Shown one piece after another: positions 16,601-21,115 of a stretch of DNA of 22,753 nt (its first letter is position 1; each line of letters starts with the position of its first letter). The position numbers and the translations under genes are program-made. The notes beneath the pieces were generated by a model. That model did not search any database. It saw only the letters and a program-made list of their open reading frames with translations, and was not told the origin of the DNA. This stretch comes from Mesostigma viride (lineage: Eukaryota > Streptophyta > Mesostigmatophyceae > Mesostigmatales > Mesostigmataceae): positions 918,473-941,225 of the forward strand of contig RPFO01000082.1 in the NCBI GenBank assembly GCA_009746045.1, in the 5' to 3' direction.

Positions 16601-19108
16601 CCGAACACGAACATGTTCGGCACATTGCCAGGTGACCCGAACACGAACACGAACATGTACTGTTTAGGTTTAAGTGACCCGAACCCGAACCCGAACATTA
16701 CCCGAACATTTTACCGAACACGAACAATTCATTAAATAAATTATAAAAGTGAGAGAACTATACATAGTTTGTTGTCACTTTTCATTTAATACGTAATATA
16801 CGATTCATGGTTACGTAATCATTGCCTAAACTAGTCCAGACAATTCTACAAACTACAACCGTACAACAGCTTCGCTCTTGCCAGCGTGTCGGCGGACTAA
16901 AATCTAGGCTTTTTCATCAGAGAAGCGTTGCCGAGTCGGCTCACTGGATGGTACTCCAAGGATTCCGCCAGAAAATGTTCGGTACCGGGTCAGAGGCGAA
17001 CATGTTCGCCCGGTTCCCAGGGTGACCCGAATACGGACACGAACATGTTCTGTAAGTTTCCAGGTGACCCGAACCCGAACAGCACATGTTCGGCCGAACA
17101 TTTTTGCCGACCCGGACACCGCGCATGTTCGGTATTCGCCCGAACATGTCCGTGTTCGGTATGCGGCGGATGTGCCAGCCCTAACCATCGCTACCGTACT
17201 GCACCTTCTGCGAAAACACGGATTCCTCACGGCATGGCGAGGCCTGTACATCAGACCCGCCAGCCCTAGCAGACCTGGTGACCTCCGAACGCTTTTTACC
17301 TTGGTACATGTATTCGTGAAATGCAGCACACATAGTTGATGTCTCCATGTGTGTTCTTGTCCGTACGCAGTTGTGTCATGCATCTGCGAAGTACACCACG
17401 CGGCCGGCTCACCTCGCAAGCCGTAGTGTCGGACCACCGTCCCCCCCTCCCCCCCCCCCCTTGTTTGGCCCTGTGTTCTTGTGCTGGGATTTTGTTGTGC
17501 TGGAATTGCCTTGTGCTGGCAGCCGCCATTTGACCTGGACCTCCGCTTTGTGGGCCTGGTGGAAGCGTGGGCGTCCGGCGCCAGCTGGGCCGAGACGATG
17601 ATGGACAACAACCTGGACGACGGCGACGTGGCGCGGTTGCTGCGACGCACGATGGACCTGCTGGCACAGGTAACGTGGCGATTGCTGAAACAGTCACGAC
17701 CCATGATGGCCCTGGGCGCAACAAATGTTGCAATTGTTGGCACAGGCAGCATGCAGTGGTTGCCATGCTACACCTGCTGTGGTCTGGCGCACCTGCTGCC
17801 AATGTTGCCAAATTGCCATTGTGCACAGCTGGCGCAGGTACCGCGATATACTTTCCCTGTGTCCTATGTAGACCATGGCAATGCTCACCCTGGCGCAGGT
17901 GCTGCAACGCAAGTCATCCGTGATGCAACAGGAGTTGCGCCAGTAGTGCTGTAGCTGGCGCAGGCATTGGCCGCATGGTTAACAAGGTCGTGCTATTCAT
18001 ACAGCAGTATCACAGCAAGTGCGGCCGCCAACCTGGTCTTGTGGTCGATGTTGTGAGGCTGAGGCTGGTGGGGGTAGCGGACAGGTGCATGCTCGACTTT
18101 GGGGACAGTGGGCGAGGCCAACGTGGATGTCTTGATGTGCTGCTATCGCTACTGCCGCATCAGCACGCGGGTTACTGTGCGAGGCGTTCGCGGAAATGTA
18201 TCAGCCAATGCTGCACGTGCAAAGGGACATACGGTGTGTTGGCATGCAATTGTGTGCAGTTCCAAACCCACCTGCACGTCATCGCCGCCGCCGCCCTCCG
18301 CGGCAGCCACATGTTTCCGCGCATTCAATGTACTACCCAGCTATTGGTGACTCTGCCTAGTCAAGCTGGCCTGTGTGCAAGCAGCCGTGTCTGCTCGTGT
18401 TAGGTATCAATCTTGCCCGTCCTCACCCAACACTTCTTTTTGGTTGCCAGCTACCATCACTATCATCGCCAGCCGTGAACCCATGTAGCAAGAGCCTGCC
18501 CAAGGGCACACGATTGTGTGACAGGTCCCATTTTTCTTCGAACGTCGTTTATTTTATTTAGTGAGACAACTATGTTAAATTATTTTTTTGTGAACACAGA
18601 AGCACAGTTAGTGTCTGTATCATGGTTCCCACTCCTGCCCGTCAAGCTACCCATGCAGTCCATGCACTGACCTTGTCACAACTGGTGGGCTGCTGTCTCG
18701 TGTACGATGCCTGTAAGCACGCAGGACAGGTCGTCACTTCCCCACCTGGTTGTACATTATACGTGGGTTTGGTATGACGTGTAGTGCCTGTTGTTACATG
18801 TAGATGTCTTGTTACAGGTAGATAGGCATGATGCGATGTGTTCCCCTTGGCCTTTTGAAAGAGGCATGGCATTTGTGACGTTGTTGGGAGGTTCCCAACA
18901 ATGTCCCAACAAAAATGACCTTGCTGGGATGTTACCTTATGTGCGCCCTGCCTTTTAACTTTGGCACCCTCATCCATCCTTTCTTCGTCCTTGCCCTCCC
19001 ACGCGACACCAGCTGCCGCATCTGCCGCACCTGCCACCGACCATCAAGGCGACAGCTACCCAAGCGGTGAAGCTGCTCGACAGGCCTCCTATCAGTGAGA
19101 TGTATTAA
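1371..19108 (+). CDS. ISE2: Chloroplast Ski2-like DEVH-box RNA helicase, ISE2 orthologue (spliced, 16 exons)
   Basis: Spliced CDS: 1371-1802, 2689-2864, 4800-4913, 5708-5816, 6558-6644, 7584-7702, 8376-8543, 9008-9071, 9674-9782, 10123-10181, 10634-10807, 11559-11678, 12583-12798, 14130-16180, 17523-17669, 19013-19108, about 1410 residues against roughly 1170 in Arabidopsis. Motifs in order: DKFQ at about 142; Walker A APTSSGKT at 161-168; TTPLKALSNQK; LLTGD; TTEILRNML; DEVH at 260-263; LSAT at about 290; AVWIIFSRR at about 396; VASHHAG; FATETLAAGLNMPART at about 482; QIAGRAGRRG at 521-530; the DSHCT-like WASGASW and LLRRTMDLLAQ; and a DRPPISE end. The order and spacing are those of ISE2 rather than cytosolic SKI2 or MTR4. 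The plant protein is a chloroplast RNA helicase needed for group II intron splicing, editing and rRNA maturation. The basic, Ser/Arg-rich N-terminus looks like a transit peptide. ATG 1371 is the first in-frame ATG after the stop at 1266. One frame break lies near 14760-14860. The larger size comes from insertions in exon 14. Confidence 0.93.
1803..2688 (+). other. Intron 1
   Basis: GTAAGC donor and CCGCCAG acceptor, phase 0. Its last 200 bases are a long C/T-rich tract (about 2460-2640), consistent with a polypyrimidine tract. The ORFs inside it have no recognisable motifs, and I see no mobile element. Confidence 0.8.
2689..2864 (+). CDS. ISE2: ISE2 exon 2: Walker A (motif I) and motif Ia
   Basis: It encodes RRSIEALMEGTSVVVS, then APTSSGKT (2737-2760), the ATP-binding motif I, then TTPLKALSNQKCRDLG with motif Ia. 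It joins exon 1 in phase 0 to give DKFQ-RRSIEAL, matching the plant DKFQRLAIQAF. It ends after two bases of a Gly codon (GG|GTATGT), completed by C at 4800. A 38-bp minisatellite begins at this donor. Confidence 0.93.
2861..3486. repeat. 38-bp minisatellite starting at the exon 2 donor
   Basis: About 16 copies of a 38-bp unit whose start, CTGGGGTAGTTGGCCCGAG, is a near copy of the exon 2/intron 2 junction CTGGGGTATGTGGCCCGCG at 2861. A variant unit (TGTCC in place of TGAGA, GTGTTT in place of GTGCTG) recurs near 2957, 3223 and 3413, spaced by 7 and 5 units, so there is some higher-order structure. Because 38 is not a multiple of three, long shadow ORFs appear in all minus-strand frames; they are not genes. 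Confidence 0.95.
3507..3779. repeat. 17-bp AT-rich tandem array
   Basis: About 16 copies of a 17-bp unit, AATACAATACTAGTAGT, with small variants (AATAGTAG, AACAGTATT). It directly follows the 38-bp minisatellite and is sharply AT-rich against its GC-rich surroundings. Confidence 0.93.
4616..4692. repeat. CCCATG hexamer array in intron 2
   Basis: About 13 copies of GCCCATG-type hexamers with two variants (CCCACG, TCCATG). It ends about 110 bases before the exon 3 acceptor. Shadow translation gives His-Ala or Gly-His repeats on the two strands. Confidence 0.93.
4800..4913 (+). CDS. ISE2: ISE2 exon 3: motif Ib region (LLTGD, TTEILRNML)
   Basis: It begins with the last base of a Gly codon, then encodes SLLGVANVGLLTGD, then AINAEAPLVVMTTEILRNML and YS. 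LLTGD and MTTEILRNML are hallmark Ski2-family motifs in the order and spacing of plant ISE2. It ends with AG of a Ser codon before GTAAAG. Confidence 0.93.
4914..5707 (+). other. Intron 3
   Basis: GTAAAG donor, TTCACCAG acceptor. It contains the 68-bp tandem array (5033-5304) and further loose copies of the exon 3 end: GCTCTACTCTAG near 5335, GCTCTACTTGAGG near 5380 and GCTCTACTCGA near 5642. The rest is unremarkable. Confidence 0.8.
5033..5304. repeat. 68-bp tandem repeat, four copies, carrying a copy of the exon 3 donor
   Basis: Four nearly identical 68-bp units start at 5033, 5101, 5169 and 5237. Each contains GGCTCTACTTGA followed in the next unit by GGTAGGGG, closely matching the exon 3 junction TGCTCTACTCGAG|GTAAAGG. 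Copies differ by only a few bases (CACCTGG/CACCCGG, GGATGG/GGATTG), so the array is young. Confidence 0.93.
5708..5816 (+). CDS. ISE2: ISE2 exon 4: DEVH box (motif II)
   Basis: It encodes AGGGEADERLRNVDIVV, then LDEVHYL, then SDAERGTVWEET. DEVH (5763-5774) is the Walker B/motif II that defines this helicase class, and HYLSD...RGTVWEE is the Ski2-family extension. It joins exon 3 as YS-S-AGGG and ends in phase 0 at GAGACG|GTGGGT. Confidence 0.93.
5817..6557 (+). other. Intron 4, with G-rich GTGGGT-rich start
   Basis: GTGGGT donor, TGCCCAG acceptor preceded by a C/T-rich tract (about 6490-6557). The first 110 bases carry about seven GTGGGT motifs, echoing the donor itself. The remainder (5930-6490) shows no gene or element I can support. 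Confidence 0.75.
6558..6644 (+). CDS. ISE2: ISE2 exon 5: motif III (LSAT)
   Basis: 29 codons: VIYLPREIKLLCLSAT, then IGNAEELTQWIET. LSAT at 6594-6605 is motif III. It joins exon 4 as WEET-VIYLP, matching plant WEEIVIYCP. It is phase 0 at both ends and, like exon 4, ends in GAGACG before a GTG donor. Confidence 0.93.
6645..7583 (+). other. Intron 5
   Basis: GTGTGC donor, GGCCAG acceptor. 6645-7148 has no supported gene. 7149-7545 is a hexamer/12-mer pyrimidine array, listed separately, ending about 40 bases before the acceptor. Confidence 0.75.
7149..7545. repeat. GCTCTC / GCTCCC hexamer array
   Basis: About 47 copies of GCTCTC (7149-7430), then about 7 of GCTCCC (to about 7472), then a 12-bp GGCTGTTGCTCT repeat to about 7540. 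Every frame is open, giving Ser-Arg, Leu-Ser, Ala-Leu and Glu-Arg shadow repeats; these are not SR proteins. The array is C/T-rich on the coding strand and abuts the exon 6 acceptor. Confidence 0.96.
7584..7702 (+). CDS. ISE2: ISE2 exon 6: end of RecA1 domain
   Basis: It encodes VHGPTLCVTSKHRPVPLVW, then RFSTNRGMFSLLSKDGNDMG. RPVPL followed by an aromatic-rich strand is the conserved Ski2 segment after motif III (plant RRPVPLTWYFST). It ends in CG of an Arg codon before GTGAGT. Confidence 0.92.
7703..8375 (+). other. Intron 6
   Basis: GTGAGT donor, CTGGCAG acceptor. GC-rich with loose GGCGGGTGGCAGGC-type repeats around 7800-7950. No gene or mobile element recognised. Confidence 0.75.
8376..8543 (+). 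CDS. ISE2: ISE2 exon 7: linker and motif IV start
   Basis: It encodes RELWELGRKTVSERRGRGGG, a basic linker (MADRRRLVPTQLDTMEQ) and LKELKLLPAVWIIF. PAVWIIF is motif IV, matching plant PAIWFIF. The linker replaces the longer acidic/basic loop of plant ISE2 and is poorly conserved. It ends in AG of a Ser codon before GTGAGA. Confidence 0.9.
8544..9007 (+). other. Intron 7
   Basis: GTGAGA donor, GGTGCAG acceptor. No gene, repeat array or element recognised. Confidence 0.75.
9008..9071 (+). CDS. ISE2: ISE2 exon 8: SRRQCDAAV segment
   Basis: A short exon completing the Ser codon and encoding RRQCDAAVFGLPDMKLVTKGE. Plant ISE2 has NRRGCDAAVQYV at the same place directly after motif IV. It ends in phase 0 at GAG|GTACGC. 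Confidence 0.9.
9072..9673 (+). other. Intron 8
   Basis: GTACGC donor, TTGCCAG acceptor. A small degenerate tandem of GTCAAATGTCACC-like 11-14 bp units lies at about 9530-9588. Otherwise nothing recognised. Confidence 0.75.
9674..9782 (+). CDS. ISE2: ISE2 exon 9: VASHHAG segment
   Basis: It encodes VARIKAAIEKLQQSNPEAVR, then RQHIPPLLRGVASHHAG. LLRGVASHHAG is the conserved Ski2 motif IVa region (plant LLRGIAAHHAG). It ends with the first G of a Gly codon before GTACGC, completed by GC in exon 10. Confidence 0.93.
9783..10122 (+). other. Intron 9
   Basis: The shortest intron. GTACGC donor, CTGTGCAG acceptor. Nothing further recognised. Confidence 0.8.
10123..10181 (+). CDS. ISE2: ISE2 exon 10: ILPAWK...LFQEGLIK
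   Basis: A 59-base exon encoding ILPAWKLLIEQLFQEGLIK after the split Gly codon. It matches plant CLPLWKSFIEELFQRGLVK immediately before motif V. It ends in phase 0 at AAG|GTGAGG. Confidence 0.93.
10182..10633 (+). other. Intron 10
   Basis: GTGAGG donor, CTGTGCAG acceptor preceded by a C-rich, CA-rich tract (10525-10620). No gene recognised. Confidence 0.75.
10634..10807 (+). CDS. ISE2: ISE2 exon 11: motifs V and VI
   Basis: It encodes VIFATETLAAGLNMPART (motif V), a short linker and LLQIAGRAGRRGMDSLGHV. The arginine-finger motif VI QIAGRAGRRG lies at 10757-10786. Plant ISE2 has FATETLAAGINMPART and QMAGRAGRRG. It ends at CACGTG|GTAAGG in phase 0, the first unit of a tandem array of donor-like sequences. 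Confidence 0.95.
10801..11017. repeat. Array of nine ACACGTGGTAAGG units with G-runs
   Basis: Exact ACACGTGGTAAGG copies start at 10801, 10827, 10852, 10876, 10900, 10925, 10950, 10975 and 10999, spaced 24-26 bases and separated by long G-runs. The first is the real exon 11/intron 11 junction, so the repeat grew out of a splice donor. Each unit contains the palindrome CACGTG and a consensus-like GTAAGG donor. Confidence 0.96.
10808..11558 (+). other. Intron 11
   Basis: GTAAGG donor, CGCGCAG acceptor. The first 200 bases are the donor-copy array, followed by a G-rich purine stretch to about 11070. 11080-11558 shows no gene or element. Confidence 0.8.
11559..11678 (+). CDS. ISE2: ISE2 exon 12
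   Basis: Forty codons: VVMQSPFEGPEEVCRLLF, then QGPEPLRSQFTVNYGMVLNL, then LK. It matches plant TAFEGAEECCKLVF and PLVSQFTASYGMVLNL. Joined to exon 11 it gives GHVVVMQS, the same length as plant GYTVLVQT. It ends in phase 0 at AAG|GTGAGT. Confidence 0.94.
11679..12582 (+). other. Intron 12
   Basis: GTGAGT donor, CCCCCTAG acceptor. A pyrimidine-rich acceptor-like site (CCTTTTCAG at about 12190-12198) occurs midway. Plant ISE2 has about 20 extra residues between the two flanking exons, so an unrecognised small exon here is possible, but I found none with homology. 12200-12582 is C-rich with loosely repeated phrases. Confidence 0.6.
12583..12798 (+). CDS. ISE2: ISE2 exon 13: post-helicase helices
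   Basis: It encodes GRSLSDAQRVVERSFGNYM, then a charged helical stretch ending HREELA. Plant ISE2 has GRSLEEAKKLVEKSFGNY at this point, followed by a coiled helix. 72 codons, phase 0 at both ends, donor GCC|GTGAGT. Confidence 0.93.
13157..13220. repeat. 32-bp exact tandem duplication
   Basis: Two adjacent identical 32-bp copies beginning TTATCTATCTCAACCACGG. They lie in intron 13, outside any coding exon. Confidence 0.9.
13822..14010. repeat. ACTACTGCC 9-bp array
   Basis: About 21 copies of the 9-mer ACTACTGCC, degenerate at the right end (TCTACTGCC, ACTACGGCC). It lies about 120 bases before the exon 14 acceptor. Shadow frames give Thr/Ala, Leu/Pro and Gly/Ser repeats that are not genes. 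Confidence 0.95.
14130..16180 (+). CDS. ISE2: ISE2 exon 14: C-terminal region with large insertions and a frame break
   Basis: The 5' part (frame of 14130) encodes SELLQLQRAKDRFSELLAM, then PPIICLSLE and a segment ending DTHLFQG, matching plant PFICLEF and DSFQGSKL. The 3' part (frame of 14861) encodes DSWYVCLGADNSWYVV (plant YYVALGSDNSWYLF), an alga-specific acidic stretch (15358-15400, DDDDEEEEEDDD), then SGWKEFTEL, PLGENCAAFRGTNELWLGL, LAGACAAFVV and LAELQRRNTLQ, all recognisable in ISE2. About 180 Gly/Arg/Glu-rich residues separate FQG from DSWYV, where the plant has about 40. The two halves are one base out of frame: either a one-base loss in a G-run (for example 14824-14829) or an unplaced short intron. 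The donor is CAG|GTGGGT at 16181. Confidence 0.85.
16181..16320. repeat. GGGT / GGGC tetranucleotide array at the exon 14 donor
   Basis: The intron begins directly as GTGGGTGGGTGGG and continues through about ten GGGT units into about twenty GGGC units, so the splice donor is the first unit of the array. The coding strand is G-rich in regular triplets and has strong G-quadruplex potential. Confidence 0.94.
16523..17191. mobile_element. hAT-type MITE, 653 bp (16531-17183) with 8-bp target duplication
   Basis: The perfect 17-bp terminal inverted repeat TAGGGCTGGCACATCCG lies at 16531-16547, with its reverse complement at 17167-17183. The 8-bp target duplication ACCATCGC flanks it at 16523-16530 and 17184-17191. 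An 8-bp duplication and a TAGGG-type terminus are typical of hAT transposons. No transposase is encoded, so it is non-autonomous. The subterminal regions are packed with CCGAACACGAACATG-type repeats and the palindrome GAACATGTTC in both orientations, probably transposase-binding sites. The middle (about 16725-16990) is AT-rich. Perfect ends suggest recent insertion. Confidence 0.93.
17523..17669 (+). CDS. ISE2: ISE2 exon 15: DSHCT-like domain end
   Basis: 49 codons: PPFDLDLRFVGLVEAWASG, then ASWAETMMDNNLDDGDVAR, then LLRRTMDLLAQ. Plant ISE2 has FSGMVEEWASGLSWKEMMM and EGDLARLLRRTIDLLAQ. This is the C-terminal helical domain shared by Ski2-like helicases. Phase 0 at both ends, donor CAG|GTAACG. 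Confidence 0.95.
17670..19012 (+). other. Intron 15
   Basis: GTAACG donor, GACACCAG acceptor. Copies of the exon 15 end CTGGCACAGGT recur at 17737-17746, 17829-17839, 17890-17900 and 17955-17964 (as CTGGCGCAGG or TTGGCACAGG). The rest (17970-19012) shows no gene; its short ORFs lack motifs. Confidence 0.75.
19013..19108 (+). CDS. ISE2: ISE2 exon 16: terminal exon
   Basis: It encodes LPHLPPTIKATATQAVK, then LLDRPPISEMY and TAA at 19106-19108. Plant ISE2 ends LPDIDPV... DRPPISELAG, so the gene terminates at the expected place. No TGTAA signal of the volvocine type follows within 600 bases. ATTAAA occurs near 19668. Confidence 0.94.
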   Translation: MPHLPHLPPTIKATATQAVKLLDRPPISEMY

Positions 19109-19712
19109 GGCCCGTTGGTTCAGTATTGTATGCTGCAGCTCTAGTCATCCGACTTTGCCCTTTGCTGGGTATGCTGGCTTTGCTTGGTATGATTGGATGG
19201 GCTGAGCTGCACATTCATGGTGGCCTGACCATATTCTTTTGGGCCAGATGCCACAGATTCAAGTGCGTCTCTTTTGTTGGCAAAGGCTTAATGCTCATTA
19301 TGAATAATGAGGGGTTGTGGGTTAACCCTGGGTATGCCCCTAAAAACCCTCAGGCTCCCGCCTTTATATTCTCCCAAACCGGCCTCTCTAAATGTGTTCC
19401 AAGCCTATCTATGGGTTCTGGACCATGGGGCAGCCTTACTGCATCCGCTATGAGTCAGCCATGCTTTGCCCATGCAGAGCGCCACTCTCTCCTGAGGCGC
19501 CATTATGCCCTAGCCATTGCTTAGCCATGATCATCTTCCACCCCATGTCCGCAACTTTGCAGAGCTGCTGGAATACATGACCTGGTGCAGGTGCACCTCA
19601 GTTGTGCACCCCCGGAGTAGGTGGCAGTTTACACCCACCACCTGCAGGTTGTCGCCTAGAATGTATTAAAAGCCATATGCCCTAGTTCTCAGGGAAAACC
19701 TCCCCAAGGAGG
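19109..19712. other. 3' flank of ISE2, no gene
   Basis: This should contain the 3' UTR. The ORF spanning most of it has no recognisable domain and no coding-like composition. A small inverted repeat, ACCTCC-CCAA-GGAGGT, lies near 19698-19713. Confidence 0.5.
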
Positions 19713-20402
19713 TATCAAGGAGACAACCTTATGCATGTGAGTTAATTAATCAATTAATTAATGAATACATTTATAGATGGTGGACCGGCACTGAACGCAA
19801 ATGGTTTTCACCTTTGCGGCGTGCCAAATCAGAATATACGCTTGGCTGATCTCGATAGTACCGGCTACGCCCCCTTCTAATAAAGAAGGTTCCAGCCGTG
19901 TTCAGCCCGTCTCACGCTGCGAGACTGAACAAGTCTCGCGTGCAGACACATGTGTAGTACTCCTACACACACAGATCTCGAATGATTTATCTAGTACCGA
20001 ATCCGAAAGGCTTGCATCACTCCCCGGAAAGGAGAACTTTTGCGGATGACTGTAGGTGTAAGTTGGCGATGCCCTAGGATCCGGAGACGTCCGTCCTATA
20101 GTCAGCGAAAGTTGGTGCGAGAGGTCGGCCCCAGTTCGATTCCGGTCGGATTCATTTGCAGATCGCGTTTTCCGCGTTTTCCGCGGACCGGCACTGAACG
20201 CAAATGGTTTTCACCTTTGCGGCGTGCCAAATCAGAATAGATGGTGATGACCTCTGTATGATAATCGGTGTAAAACTGGCTTTTGGTTCTCAATTCTCAA
20301 ATTCTCAGAGGGCGCGGGGGCACTGCGGGGGCGCGAGATTAAAAAAGAGGTACCTTGAAATTAGATAAGAGGCGTGCCTCTATCAATATCAAGGAGACAA
20401 CC
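19713..20402. repeat. 16-bp direct repeats TATCAAGGAGACAACC bounding 658 bp
   Basis: The identical 16-mer occurs at 19713-19728 and 20387-20402. This could be the target-site duplication of an insertion, within which the 55-bp-repeat element (19782-20239) is nested. The ends of such an outer element are not otherwise marked. Confidence 0.6.
19776..20245. mobile_element. 458-bp element with 55-bp terminal direct repeats (19782-20239)
   Basis: Identical 55-bp direct repeats at 19782-19836 and 20185-20239 bound a 348-bp core. GATGGT precedes the left copy (19776-19781) and follows the right copy (20240-20245), an apparent 6-bp target duplication. Each repeat folds into a long hairpin: GGCAC/GTGCC, an internal loop, CGCAAA/TTTGCG, a bulged T, GGT/ACC and a TTTC loop. 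The core contains further perfect hairpins: CCTTC/GAAGG, GCGAGACT/AGTCTCGC, TGTGTAG/CTACACA and GAATCCGA/TCGGATTC (long range). An AGTTCGATTCC box resembles a Pol III B box. No protein is encoded. A TRIM-like mini LTR element or another structured-RNA retroelement is possible. Confidence 0.6.
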
Positions 20403-21115
20403 AGCGCAGGCCAGAAATCGGGAGAATCCGGACCATGGTAGCTCGAGCCTGCCGTTATCTTGTCCGCGTGTTCGAGTCGTTCAGGATGATGAAGATGAAT
20501 GGTGATGGAAATGTGTATCCTTGTGCATTGAAATTATGGCTGGCTTACGTGTAGAGCAACTAGATGACCTAGACGGTGGGGCCGGAAACAGCATGCTTGA
20601 TCAGGGCGTGTGTTTCGAGCCGGCCTAACTGGCCGGGAGTGTCTAGTGGTGAGCACCATTGCTGCGATCGCTCTCCCACCATTTACGAGGAAATACCCGC
20701 AAATGGAAAACCACGTACCACTGAAAAGGTAGCTAGTCAGTCATCACGTTAGCCATGCCATGATTCCAAACGTCCAAGAACTGCACACGGTGCAAAGGCA
20801 AAAAGCCGGAGGACAGCACTTTCAAATGTGCGGCGGGAACCAAAAGCCCGCGGATGCCAGAAAACATCGTGTTGCTGCAGCGACGCGACGATGTGGACAA
20901 CGAATCCAGTGCCAAGCTCGGAACGGCCGCAAAGGAGATCTGGCATCACAGGGTTCAGATGTGTGGAGATACTATGCGATCCAGCCGGTCCACGACCTGT
21001 TTGTAGAGCTTGTGCCAAGGGGCAGCACCGAACAGATGTGGGTGACGTTGCAAAAAACATCGGACTTGACGGAGCATAATGTCTCGGCCATAGTCTTTGA
21101 CCAATAAAGGCAGGT
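20403..21115. other. Intergenic, possible degenerate retroelement or tRNA-like debris
   Basis: No intact gene. Short overlapping frames at 20760-21107 are charged and Cys-containing but lack a motif I can name. Small tRNA-like fragments occur (GGTAGCTC near 20437 with TGTTCGAGTC near 20469; GTCTAGTGGTGAGCAC near 20641), too short or mismatched to call a tRNA. CCGGCC-TAACT-GGCCGG is a hairpin near 20620. Confidence 0.4.

Larger units (their letters stand above)
16181..17522 (+). other. Intron 14
   Basis: GTGGGT donor, CTGGCAG acceptor at 17521-17522. It contains a GGGT/GGGC array (16181-16320), a complete hAT-type MITE (16531-17183) and a poly-C tract (about 17438-17460). 16320-16522 and 17192-17437 show nothing recognisable. 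Confidence 0.8.

Noticed and set aside
19126-19524. 132-residue plus-strand ORF after the helicase stop
   Set aside because: No recognisable domain, no splice or poly(A) context and low-complexity start; likely 3' UTR or intergenic.
19782-20239. Hammerhead ribozyme within the terminal repeats
   Set aside because: No CUGANGA core with paired GAAA was found on either strand; the repeat forms one long interrupted hairpin instead.
20436-20700. tRNA gene candidates (GGTAGCTC with GTTCGAGTC; GTCTAGTGGTGAGCAC)
   Set aside because: A/B box spacing is too short in the first, there is no B box in the second, and no clover-leaf with a paired acceptor stem could be drawn.
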